Origin: Muribaculaceae bacterium
GTDB taxonomy: Bacteria > Bacteroidota > Bacteroidia > Bacteroidales > Muribaculaceae
Assembly (NCBI GenBank): GCA_017619255.1
Contig: JAFZSS010000031.1
Coordinates: 1 to 10,194, forward strand
Length of the DNA stretch: 10,194 bases
Direction of reading: 5' to 3'
Of this stretch, positions 1 through 6,929 are shown one piece after another (position 1 is the first letter of the stretch; the number at the start of each line of letters is the position of its first letter). The notes beneath the pieces are model-generated. The model made no database searches, was not told where the DNA came from, and was given only the letters and a program-made list of their open reading frames with translations. The position numbers were made by a program, and so were the translations under genes.

Positions 1-389
1 AGCGCCTGAACCGCACTTATACCACCTTGTTTATCACCCGCAAATTGTTCGTCTATGGCCTGCTCTCGGCTCTGCCGCTGTTGGCGTTAGAGGAAAACCG
101 CGTGAGTTGGGAGACGCTCAAGCAACCTGTCGTGTGGGGAAATCTGCTTTACTTGGGGTTGATTTGCTCGTTGGCGGCCTACTTCATCTGGGGCATTACG
201 GTCAAGCGAATAGGTGCCGTGCGCGCCAGCAATTATTTCTACTTGAGCCCCATCATCTCGATGATTGCTGCAGCCATCTGGTTTGGCGAGCGCACAACTG
301 TCGTGGCCTACATCGGCTGTGTGCTGATTCTGGCAGGAGTTATCATGGCTGAGAAATTCAAGCGTAAGCCAGCCGAAGCTAATCAATGA
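1..389 (+). CDS. EamA/DMT-family permease, 3' part only
   Basis: This is the C-terminal part of an inner-membrane permease of the drug/metabolite transporter superfamily. The reading frame is open from the first complete codon at position 3 and gives 128 residues before TGA, so the start lies outside the window. About four hydrophobic segments are visible, at fragment residues 12-29, 45-65, 77-92 and 98-114. The end of the second EamA repeat is recognisable: an N-Y-F-Y-L-S-P-I segment, a short W-F-G-E-R motif, then a final helix containing L-I-L-A-G-V-I and a basic tail. EamA proteins usually have ten helices in two repeats and export metabolites or amino acids; the substrate cannot be read here. 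The last 11 bp overlap the convergent MATE gene, and no hairpin/T-tract terminator follows on the + strand. The family call is firm and the substrate unknown. Confidence 0.85.
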   Translation, partial: RLNRTYTTLFITRKLFVYGLLSALPLLALEENRVSWETLKQPVVWGNLLYLGLICSLAAYFIWGITVKRIGAVRASNYFYLSPIISMIAAAIWFGERTTVVAYIGCVLILAGVIMAEKFKRKPAEANQ

Positions 390-1803
390 CAGTTTTCATC
401 CATCGCTTGGAGGAAAGCCATATCAGGTAGACCGCGCCGCGGAAACACAACTCTATCGCCATGGCCATCCACACGCCATAGAGGCCCATTGATGCGACCA
501 AAATGGCCGACAGGCCAAGCCTAACCACCCACATGCTCACCAGATTGATGCCACACGGAACCAGTGTGTAACCAGCACCGGCAAACACGCCGTAGCTGAT
601 GATGGCTGCGGCAAATAGCGGCTCGGCCCAAGCCTCGACACGCAGGCAACGGGCACCTAACTCGACAATTTCGGGCACAGGGGACATAAGTCCCATCAAC
701 TGCGGGGCAAATAGGTACATCAATATCGCCATCGCACCCATGATGGTCATACCCAGCAGGACCGTGATCCACGCAAAGCTGCGCGTGAGCCGCTTGCGCC
801 CAGCGCCCAAACTCTGACCGATAAGCGTTGTGGAGGCATCAGCAATGCCGTATCCCGACATGTAGCAAAGGCTTTCAGCGGTGATGCCGAATGAGTTGGC
901 GGCAAGGGCGATGCTGCCCAAGGGGGCTACAATGCCTGTAATGACAATCGACGCGCTGCACATCATCACATGCTGAACGCCCATGGGAGTGGATATCTTA
1001 ATAGACTTCTTAAAAGAATTCCATGTGGGCTTGAAGGAGCCGTGGTCGAGCGTGAGCCGCAGTTCTTGGGAACGGAACACCAGGTAATACATCATGAGCA
1101 TGGCAACAACAAATCCGGCACAAGCCGTGCCCAGTGCCGCACCCATAACTCCCAGGCCAGCGCCGGGTATTGTCATGGTCTGTCCCATCACCACGGCTTC
1201 CCGGGTTGGAAAGATAAGGAAAAAGTTGAAAATCACATCCAGCACGCACATCAGAATGTTGAGTGTGCTGGGGACTCGCATATTGCCGCTGCTGCGCAAC
1301 ATTGAACTCGCCACGATGTCAAGCATGAAGAATGGCACGAACATCATGAAAGTGCCGAAGTAGATGCTCGCATTGCCCCGGATATGGGCTTCGGCGCCTA
1401 ACCATACAGGTAGGGGTTTACACAGGGCGAGGCCCAGACCGGCCAACAGTAAGCTGAAAAGCACACACACCGTGATAGCTTGACGCACCATTTGGCGTGC
1501 TTCAGTGTTGCGTTTGGCTCCCAGCAATTGAGCAACCTGAACAGCATAGCCGGCGGCAAATGCACTCAACACGCCCTCAAAGAGCCAGTTGGTCGTGCCC
1601 ATCAATCCGACCGATGCAGAATCATCGGCGCCCAAGCGACCCACCATCGACGCATCGATGAACTGCATTACCATGGCCGACACATTGGCCAGGATGGCAG
1701 GAACACTCAGGGACAAGGTGAGCTGCAGCTGCTGTCTTAGCGACAACGGCTTCCCGTCTCTAATGAGACGCAACAGCATGTCCTTGCCTGTTGGTGCTGC
1801 CAT
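379..1803 (-). CDS. MATE-family multidrug/cation exporter
   Basis: This 474-residue inner-membrane protein belongs to the MATE family, which exports drugs or metabolites in exchange for H+ or Na+. Hydrophobic segments run through nearly the whole length, consistent with twelve helices in two six-helix halves. The first helix carries the motif F-I-D-A-S-M-V-G-R-L-G, whose Asp50 matches the coupling aspartate of helix 1 in NorM/PfMATE-type proteins. Each half has the family's glycine-rich loop: A-Q-L-L-G-A-K-R in the N-half and G-Q-S-L-G-A-G-R in the C-half. The length is normal for the family. The ATG at 1801-1803 is used; a second in-frame ATG at codon 9 is possible because neither has a Shine-Dalgarno sequence. 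The gene lies downstream of the ompA-like gene but is separated from it by a strong terminator, and it overlaps the EamA gene tail to tail. The substrate cannot be told from sequence. Confidence 0.93.
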   Translation of the reverse strand: MAAPTGKDMLLRLIRDGKPLSLRQQLQLTLSLSVPAILANVSAMVMQFIDASMVGRLGADDSASVGLMGTTNWLFEGVLSAFAAGYAVQVAQLLGAKRNTEARQMVRQAITVCVLFSLLLAGLGLALCKPLPVWLGAEAHIRGNASIYFGTFMMFVPFFMLDIVASSMLRSSGNMRVPSTLNILMCVLDVIFNFFLIFPTREAVVMGQTMTIPGAGLGVMGAALGTACAGFVVAMLMMYYLVFRSQELRLTLDHGSFKPTWNSFKKSIKISTPMGVQHVMMCSASIVITGIVAPLGSIALAANSFGITAESLCYMSGYGIADASTTLIGQSLGAGRKRLTRSFAWITVLLGMTIMGAMAILMYLFAPQLMGLMSPVPEIVELGARCLRVEAWAEPLFAAAIISYGVFAGAGYTLVPCGINLVSMWVVRLGLSAILVASMGLYGVWMAMAIELCFRGAVYLIWLSSKRWMKTVID

Positions 1804-1841
1804 ATTATATATAATGTGTAATTATCTGGAAAGTGCGGGGA

Positions 1842-1849
1842 CAAAGGTG
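1842..1849 (-). promoter_or_regulatory. candidate -7 element for the MATE gene
   Basis: Read on the - strand this is CACCTTTG, one base off the Bacteroidota -7 consensus TAnnTTTG, followed by a G/C-rich start region. It lies about 38 bp before the MATE start codon. No good TTTG is present at the -33 position; at a 20-bp spacing the sequence is TGTG, which falls in the loop of the preceding terminator. The call rests on one box only. Confidence 0.4.
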
Positions 1850-1853
1850 ATGC

Positions 1854-1889
1854 AAAAAAAGATGTCCCGCACATGGTGGCGGGACATCT
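1854..1889 (-). terminator. intrinsic terminator of the ompA-like gene
   Basis: A perfect 11-bp stem (1860-1870 pairing with 1879-1889, arm AGATGTCCCGC) encloses an 8-nt loop. On the - strand it is followed by a run of seven T (1854-1860, the first of them in the stem). It starts 33 bp after the stop codon of the OmpA-family gene, which is typical rho-independent terminator geometry. Confidence 0.92.
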
Positions 1890-1922
1890 CTAATTCTTGT
1901 GTTGAATCACTCGAGATGAGGA

Positions 1923-3161
1923 TTACTTGCGAACGATGGTTACGGCGCGGTCAAGAGATGCGGCCTGAGGACCATAGTTGGTCAACTCACCATTGTTGAT
2001 CTGAGTCTCGAGACGACCCTCAGCAACACCCCTGTTAACGAGCTCGTCCTTAACGGTTGCTACACGACCCTTGCGCAGACGAACATTGATCTGGTCGTTA
2101 CCAGTGTAGTTGTCGGCCCAACCGGTCAGCAGGTAGTTACGATTCTCATTCTTCATAACCTCAGCAACTGCGTCAACAACATTGCGCTGTACGCCAAGAA
2201 CCTCGGTGCGGTTGATGGGGAAGTAAACGGTTGCCAGGGGAGCCTCGCCAGTCTCTTCGGGCTTCTTCTCGAGGCACTTGCGGAGCTGATTCTCCAGATC
2301 AGCAATCTTGCGATTTGCATTGTTCAGGTTGGCAGTCAGCTCATCACCCTCAGCATCGGTGTATTTCCACTCGGGGCAAACAGCGGTAACGGGAGCGTTC
2401 CAGTCGGTCTTGCCCAGCTTGTAGGTCAAACCAAGGAGGACACCGGGATACTCGTTCCAGGTCTTCTTCCACATGCCGGCACCGTCGATGTGCTCTTGCA
2501 TCAGGTCAAAGCGCAGGTCCAGGTTGAAGTCGAGCCTCTTGGTGATGGCGAAGCTGTTGAGCAAACCAGTCTGCATGCTGTAGTTGCGGCAGTGGTCGGT
2601 ATCATCATTTGCACCATATGACCACTTTCCATCCGATACGGGACGGGCACCTTCGCGGGCATATACCCAGTTAACAGCCATACCTACATACCAAATGCAG
2701 TTGTAGAAACGGTTGGGCTTGTATCCGCACAGCCAGTTGGAAACATTGAACAGCACATCACCTACAAGACCGAAGTTGTTGAAGTGCTGGGGCACATACT
2801 TGCCACCATCCAGTTGGCGGGGCCAGCTGCGATAACCTAGAGCACTGTAGTTGCCAGTTGCGGTGGCACCCTTGATCTGCTCATAGTCAAGACCTGCACG
2901 CAAACCCAGCAGCGGTGAGAACCACTTACCAACAAACAAGTCAGCCTTGGCACCGAGACGGTGACCGAAGTGCTCATGCTTGTCGAACAGTGACATCATC
3001 ATACCAACACCACCGTCGGCCTGGATGAACCAGTTGTCCTTCATGCTGTTGAACAAGTAACCCTGTGAGGGGTCCTCAACATAAGTCACTTCCTGTGCAT
3101 TGGATACACAGGGAACCAGATACGTTGCAAAAAGAAGAGCGAGTAATGCAATCTTTTTCAT
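1923..3161 (-). CDS. OmpA-family outer-membrane protein (β-barrel plus peptidoglycan-binding domain)
   Basis: This 412-residue protein probably ties the outer membrane to peptidoglycan. Residues 1-22 form a signal peptide (M-K-K, a hydrophobic core, then S-N-A before the predicted cut at 22/23). Residues about 40-250 alternate polar and aromatic residues like barrel strands and end in L-G-L-T-Y-K-L-G. A short predicted coiled coil (about 274-300, ending R-K-C-L-E-K-K) leads into an OmpA C-terminal domain at about 308-411. In that domain, G-W-A-D-N-Y-T-G and R-K-G-R carry Asp350 and Arg366, matching the pair that holds diaminopimelate in OmpA-like domains; there is one extra residue (Tyr352) between them. 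Six cysteines remain in the mature protein or its signal (18, 145, 155, 191, 262, 296). The gene has its own promoter, a leader of roughly 85-90 nt and its own terminator, so it looks monocistronic and well expressed. The ligand or pore role is not readable. Confidence 0.92.
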   Translation of the reverse strand: MKKIALLALLFATYLVPCVSNAQEVTYVEDPSQGYLFNSMKDNWFIQADGGVGMMMSLFDKHEHFGHRLGAKADLFVGKWFSPLLGLRAGLDYEQIKGATATGNYSALGYRSWPRQLDGGKYVPQHFNNFGLVGDVLFNVSNWLCGYKPNRFYNCIWYVGMAVNWVYAREGARPVSDGKWSYGANDDTDHCRNYSMQTGLLNSFAITKRLDFNLDLRFDLMQEHIDGAGMWKKTWNEYPGVLLGLTYKLGKTDWNAPVTAVCPEWKYTDAEGDELTANLNNANRKIADLENQLRKCLEKKPEETGEAPLATVYFPINRTEVLGVQRNVVDAVAEVMKNENRNYLLTGWADNYTGNDQINVRLRKGRVATVKDELVNRGVAEGRLETQINNGELTNYGPQAASLDRAVTIVRK

Positions 3162-3254
3162 AATTTTTAAATGTCTTTAGAATTATTATTAGTTTGTAAA
3201 TGTTTATATTCTGTTTTGTCAGACCCACCGATATGGTAAATCTCTTTTATCGTG

Positions 3255-3262
3255 CAAAATTA
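3255..3262 (-). promoter_or_regulatory. -7 promoter element of the ompA-like gene
   Basis: The - strand reads TAATTTTG, a full match to the Bacteroidota TAnnTTTG element. A TTTC (three of four bases of the -33 TTTG) lies 19 bp upstream, across an A-rich spacer. Transcription should start near 3248-3250, leaving an A/T-rich leader of roughly 85-90 nt before the ATG at 3161. The rest of the 3162-3324 gap shows no gene. Confidence 0.7.
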
Positions 3263-3324
3263 AGTTTTTTTTTGAAATTGAGAAAGAAAATCTTGAAAAA
3301 AGAACGAAAATTTCAATAAAAAAC

Positions 3325-5352
3325 TCATTTTAGGCTCTCCTCAATGCATTTTGCGACATTTTCGGGGGTAAAACCGAACTTTTCATCAAGGATTTTGTAG
3401 GGTGCCGATGCGCCAAAATGGTCTAAACCAAAAATTGTACCGGTGGGAAGCACTCGACGCAAGGTGGAAGGCAGACCAGATGTGAGACCGAAGGCAGGCA
3501 CATTATCTGGAATAGTTGCCTTTCGATAATTTGCATCTTGATTCATAAACAGGCCGATGGAGGGTACTGATACCACCTGGGCCTTGATGCCTTGTTCTTT
3601 GATGATTGCTCTGGCGGCTACCAGAGTGGCAACTTCAGAGCCGTTGCCTACAAGCACTACATCGGGATTATCTTCCTGAATGACGACATAACCGCCGCGT
3701 TCAGCGCCCAAAGCGTCGGCATAGCGGTTGCCTGATGCGCTGGGCAAGTCGTCGATGTTTTGGCGCGACAGGATGATGGCTGTGGGCGAGAGGTTGTTCT
3801 CCATAGCCATTTTCCAGGCTACAGAGGTCTCGGCGGCATCGGCAGGACGGAGCACGAGCATGCTATTGCGCCCGTGGTGATTCTGCAACTCCTCCATCAG
3901 GCGGATCTGTGCCTCCTGCTCTACAGGTTCATGAGTGGGGCCGTCCTCACCAACGCGGAAGGCGTCATGAGTCCAGATGAACTTGACGGGCAGTTCCATC
4001 AGTGCCGACAGACGGGCTGCAGGTTTGATATAATCGCTGAAGACGAAGAATGTGCCGCAGGCGGCAATCACGCCTCCATGCAGGGCCATGCCGTTGATGA
4101 TGGCGGCCATGGCGAGTTCCGATACGCCGGCATGCAGGAATGCCCCCGAGAAGTCGTGCCTCTTGAAGGCGCCACGCACCTTGAGGTATCCGTCGGTCTT
4201 GTCGCTGTTGGCCAGGTCGGCCGACGAGACAATCATATTCTCGACATCGCGCGCGAGGGTGGCGAGCACATTGGCCGAAGCAGCGCGCGTGGCGATGCCG
4301 GGCTTGTGTTCGATAGCGGCATAGTCCACTTGAGGGGCCTTGCCGTCGATATAGTCCTGCAGGCGCTTCATGGCCTCAGGATTCTGTTGAGCCCATGCGT
4401 CGATTTCGCGTTTGCGCTGGGCGACAATTTCGCGTTGCTCATTGGCGCGTTGGGCATAGAGCTCGGCCACCTCGGGGAACTCTGCCCAGGGGTTCTCGGG
4501 ATTACCGCCCAGGTGCTCGATGGTTTTGCTATAGTCAGCGCCTGATTTGCTCAACGGGTTGCCGTGAGTGCTGCATTTGCCCTCAAAGTTCTCGCCCTCG
4601 GCAGTCACGGCACCGCGGCCCATGATGGTGTGGCCAATGATAATGGTGGGTCTTTCTTTCTCAACAAGAGCCTTGTCTAGGGCTTCTGCCAGTGCGACGG
4701 GGTCGGTGCCGTCACATTCGATGACATTCCAGTTCCACGCTCGGTATTTCATCGCGCTGTCTTCGTTGCTCACGGCGTCGCAATCGGTAGATAGCTGCAC
4801 CGTGTTGCTGTCATAGAACATGATCAGGTTGTTCAACCCCAAATAGCCGGCGATGCGGGCGGCCTCCTGCGAAATGCCCTCCTGGACACCGCCGTCGCTG
4901 ATGAAGGCAAAGGTCTTGTGGGCAAATACCTCGCTATAATGCGTGGCGATAAAACGCTCGGCTATGGCTGCTCCCACGGCCATCACATGTCCCTGGCCTA
5001 ATGGGCCTGAAGTGTTCTCCACGCCGTGCTCAACATCCAACTCGGGATGGCCTGGTGTGATGCTGCCCCAGGAGCGGAATGCCTTAAGGTCGTCGGTCGT
5101 GTAGCGCCCAGCCAGATGCAGCACGCTGTAAAGCATGGGTGACATATGGCCCGGATCGAGAAAGAAACGGTCACGAGCGAACCATGACGGGTTGTCGGGG
5201 TCGGTTACTAAGTATTTCGAGAACAACACATTAACAAAGTCTGCGCCACCCATGGCGCCACCGGGATGGCCTGACTTGGCTTGTTCAACCATCGATGCGG
5301 CAAGAATGCGGATGTTGTCTGCCGCGCGTGTCATCAACTTGGAATCAATCAT
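3325..5352 (-). CDS. tkt: transketolase
   Basis: Transketolase is a cytosolic thiamine-diphosphate enzyme that moves two-carbon units between ketose and aldose phosphates in the non-oxidative pentose phosphate pathway. All three domains are present in 675 residues, the usual length. In the N-terminal PP domain I see S-G-H-P-G-G (27-32), the D-P-G-H-M-S-P-M-L-Y segment (66-75), G-H-P-E (101-104), G-P-L-G-Q-G (116-121), and the cofactor/metal motif S-D-G-G-V-Q-E-G (152-159) paired with D-S-N (181-183). His263 lies in T-H-G-N-P-L. In the Pyr domain, Glu412 (G-V-S-E-L) matches the catalytic glutamate, followed by G-E-D-G-P-T-H-E-P (468-476). The C-terminal domain has V-G-N-G-S-E-V. The start at 5352 leaves a complete N-terminus. 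It has its own candidate promoter and sits after the MFS terminator. No clear intrinsic terminator follows the gene. Confidence 0.97.
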   Translation of the reverse strand: MIDSKLMTRAADNIRILAASMVEQAKSGHPGGAMGGADFVNVLFSKYLVTDPDNPSWFARDRFFLDPGHMSPMLYSVLHLAGRYTTDDLKAFRSWGSITPGHPELDVEHGVENTSGPLGQGHVMAVGAAIAERFIATHYSEVFAHKTFAFISDGGVQEGISQEAARIAGYLGLNNLIMFYDSNTVQLSTDCDAVSNEDSAMKYRAWNWNVIECDGTDPVALAEALDKALVEKERPTIIIGHTIMGRGAVTAEGENFEGKCSTHGNPLSKSGADYSKTIEHLGGNPENPWAEFPEVAELYAQRANEQREIVAQRKREIDAWAQQNPEAMKRLQDYIDGKAPQVDYAAIEHKPGIATRAASANVLATLARDVENMIVSSADLANSDKTDGYLKVRGAFKRHDFSGAFLHAGVSELAMAAIINGMALHGGVIAACGTFFVFSDYIKPAARLSALMELPVKFIWTHDAFRVGEDGPTHEPVEQEAQIRLMEELQNHHGRNSMLVLRPADAAETSVAWKMAMENNLSPTAIILSRQNIDDLPSASGNRYADALGAERGGYVVIQEDNPDVVLVGNGSEVATLVAARAIIKEQGIKAQVVSVPSIGLFMNQDANYRKATIPDNVPAFGLTSGLPSTLRRVLPTGTIFGLDHFGASAPYKILDEKFGFTPENVAKCIEESLK

Positions 5353-5382
5353 AGTAAATGAGGTTTTAATGCTTTAATCCTA

Positions 5383-5390
5383 CAAAAATA
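5383..5390 (-). promoter_or_regulatory. -7 promoter element of transketolase
   Basis: The - strand reads TATTTTTG, a full match to TAnnTTTG, 30 bp before the transketolase ATG. No clear TTTG stands at -33. The predicted leader is about 20-25 nt and A/T-rich, without a Shine-Dalgarno sequence. A single-box call in A/T-rich DNA carries some risk of chance. Confidence 0.55.
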
Positions 5391-5437
5391 CTTAAAATTA
5401 TTGATTATCTCATCATTTGTGGAATTTATTTTTCAGC

Positions 5438-5480
5438 AAAAAATAATTTGTGGCCGCACCCTCAAGATGCAGCCACAAAT
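5438..5480 (-). terminator. intrinsic terminator of the MFS permease gene
   Basis: Arms ATTTGTGGC (5446-5454) and GCCACAAAT (5472-5480) pair perfectly over 9 bp. After one mismatch a further 3 bp (GCA/TGC) close a 9-nt loop. On the - strand the hairpin is followed by TATTTTTT (5438-5445). It begins 27 bp beyond the MFS stop codon and separates that gene from transketolase. Confidence 0.88.
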
Positions 5481-5507
5481 ATTTGTTTGAGAATCAGTCG
5501 ATAATGA

Positions 5508-6776
5508 TTATTCTTCAGCTGTCTTGGAGGGCTTGCTGCCAATGAGTGCATAGAACAAGATATAAGCGGCACATACAACAGGGATCCAGTAGCTTGACAG
5601 GATGCTTACCTTGTCGGCAACGAGTGCCTGCAGAGCAACCATCACGGCGCAACCAAATACCATGGTCATGAAGATGCCACTGGCGGCTGCGGTGTACTTG
5701 CCTAGACCCTCGACAGCCATATTGAAGATACCTCCCCACATGACTGAGGTGCACAGACCCACGAGAATGAAGGCGAACACGCCAATGGGTACTGGTGTCC
5801 AGATCACGCTCAGGTTGCCCCAGTCGATACCGGGAACGCTCACCTTGATGTTAGTGGGTGCAAACATGCCAAATAGCAGTAGGATAACTGCGATAGCTGC
5901 AACGACCGATACCATCGTACGGCTGCTTACTTTACCGCCGATAGCACCGCCAATTGTACGGCCGATGAACATCATCAGCCAGTAAACCGATGCTATGAGT
6001 GCGGCAACTCCTGCAGTGACACCGATTTCAGGAGTCTGCAGGTAGGAAATCATATAAGTGGGTGTACCTACCTCAACGCTCATGTACAAGAAGATGGCAA
6101 GAGCACCCAGTGCAAAATGGCGGAACTTGAGAGCCCCTGAGATAAGACCCATTTCCATCGGTGCTTGTTTGGGCTCATCAATTTTGGTAAACAATAAGAC
6201 GACAAAAGCAACCAAGAAGATGCCCAAAGCAATGAACATGGCAGGTGTGGCATCAGCAATTACGGTGTCCTTGGTAACTTCACCGATGAGGGCACCCATC
6301 AGGATATACACTGCTACAGCTGCTGCTGAGTTGAATGCGCCACCAATTTGGATGAGCTGGTTGCCGGTCTTACCACCACCGCCCAAGACATTGAGCAGGG
6401 GGTTCACAACAGCGTTGAGCATACACATGCACATACCGCTAATGAAGGCGCCCAGAAGATAAATCCAATATGCACTGCCTCCGCCAATCTGGCCGCTCAC
6501 ATACTCTATGACCAGACCTATGATACCCACGATGAGCGCGGCAAGAGCCGTCTTCTTGTAACCCATCTTAGTAATCAGCATGCCGCTGGGAATACCCATC
6601 AGCAGGTAAGCGATAAAGTTGGCGTAATTACCAATCTGTCCTGCGGTCTCCGACGCGCCGAACTGGTTCTTAACAATAGTTGCCATGGGTGAGCACAGAT
6701 TGGTCACGAAGGCAATCATCGCAAACAGAGCGATCATCATGATAATCGCTGCCCATTGTTTAGTTTTTTGAGCCAT
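5508..6776 (-). CDS. MFS permease, FucP-like (FHS) sugar transporter type
   Basis: This 422-residue polytopic inner-membrane protein has about twelve hydrophobic segments and a charged C-terminal tail. It resembles the fucose/glucose-galactose permease branch of the major facilitator superfamily. The clearest match is in the fourth to fifth helices, N-A-V-V-N-P-L-L-N-V-L-G (121-132) followed by G-G-A-F-N-S (145-150), which aligns with the N-P-x-x-x-x-L-G ... A/T-F-N-S signature. Asn149 corresponds to FucP Asn162. By the same alignment the two FucP proton-coupling carboxylates are absent: the Asp46 position is Ser29 and the Glu135 position is Asn121. Substrate and coupling are therefore open. 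The gene is a single unit with its own promoter and terminator, between yggS and transketolase, with no sugar-catabolic genes beside it. MFS membership is certain; the FHS subfamily is likely. Confidence 0.85.
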   Translation of the reverse strand: MAQKTKQWAAIIMMIALFAMIAFVTNLCSPMATIVKNQFGASETAGQIGNYANFIAYLLMGIPSGMLITKMGYKKTALAALIVGIIGLVIEYVSGQIGGGSAYWIYLLGAFISGMCMCMLNAVVNPLLNVLGGGGKTGNQLIQIGGAFNSAAAVAVYILMGALIGEVTKDTVIADATPAMFIALGIFLVAFVVLLFTKIDEPKQAPMEMGLISGALKFRHFALGALAIFLYMSVEVGTPTYMISYLQTPEIGVTAGVAALIASVYWLMMFIGRTIGGAIGGKVSSRTMVSVVAAIAVILLLFGMFAPTNIKVSVPGIDWGNLSVIWTPVPIGVFAFILVGLCTSVMWGGIFNMAVEGLGKYTAAASGIFMTMVFGCAVMVALQALVADKVSILSSYWIPVVCAAYILFYALIGSKPSKTAEE

Positions 6777-6839
6777 TTCTACAATCTTTTTTCGTTAATA
6801 ATTATTGTGTTTTAATTGTACTTGCCTTTATAAATTTGT

Positions 6840-6847
6840 CAAAATTA
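6840..6847 (-). promoter_or_regulatory. -7 promoter element of the MFS permease gene
   Basis: The - strand reads TAATTTTG, a full TAnnTTTG match, 63 bp before the MFS start codon. Upstream is a run of TTG/TTTG repeats; a GTTG at a 20-bp spacing could serve as the -33 box. That stretch overlaps one arm of the inverted repeat at 6867-6900. The predicted leader is about 55 nt and A/T-rich. Confidence 0.65.
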
Positions 6848-6866
6848 CATAATTGTTGCAAAACAA

Positions 6867-6900
6867 ACAACAAATCGACAAAAAAGTATCGATTTGTTGT
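6867..6900 (-). repeat. 12-bp perfect inverted repeat between yggS and the MFS gene
   Basis: ACAACAAATCGA (6867-6878) and TCGATTTGTTGT (6889-6900) are exact reverse complements around a 10-nt A-rich spacer. On the - strand the hairpin begins 29 bp after the yggS stop codon and is followed by an interrupted T-rich tail (TTTGTTTTG), so it may act as a weak terminator of the yggS operon. Its promoter-proximal arm also reaches the -33 region of the MFS promoter, so an operator role is equally possible. The repeat itself is certain; its role is not. Confidence 0.55.
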
Positions 6901-6929
6901 GCTGATACTGTCGTTTTCTTGACAAAAAA

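Noticed and set aside
1589..1999. A 136-codon + strand open frame crossing the MATE start and the end of the ompA-like gene
   Set aside because: It runs through the strong terminator hairpin and across two real genes on the other strand; nothing in the translation looks like a protein family.
3272..3316. An inverted repeat (TTGAAATT/AATTTCAA) considered as a transketolase terminator
   Set aside because: The arms are 8 bp and nearly all A/T around a 29-nt loop, and on the - strand it is followed by A rather than T. It is probably chance in A/T-rich DNA.
3760..4545. A 261-codon open frame on the + strand, opposite transketolase
   Set aside because: It lies wholly antisense to an intact, motif-complete transketolase, shows no family motif and has no promoter; it is a by-product of codon bias in the real gene.
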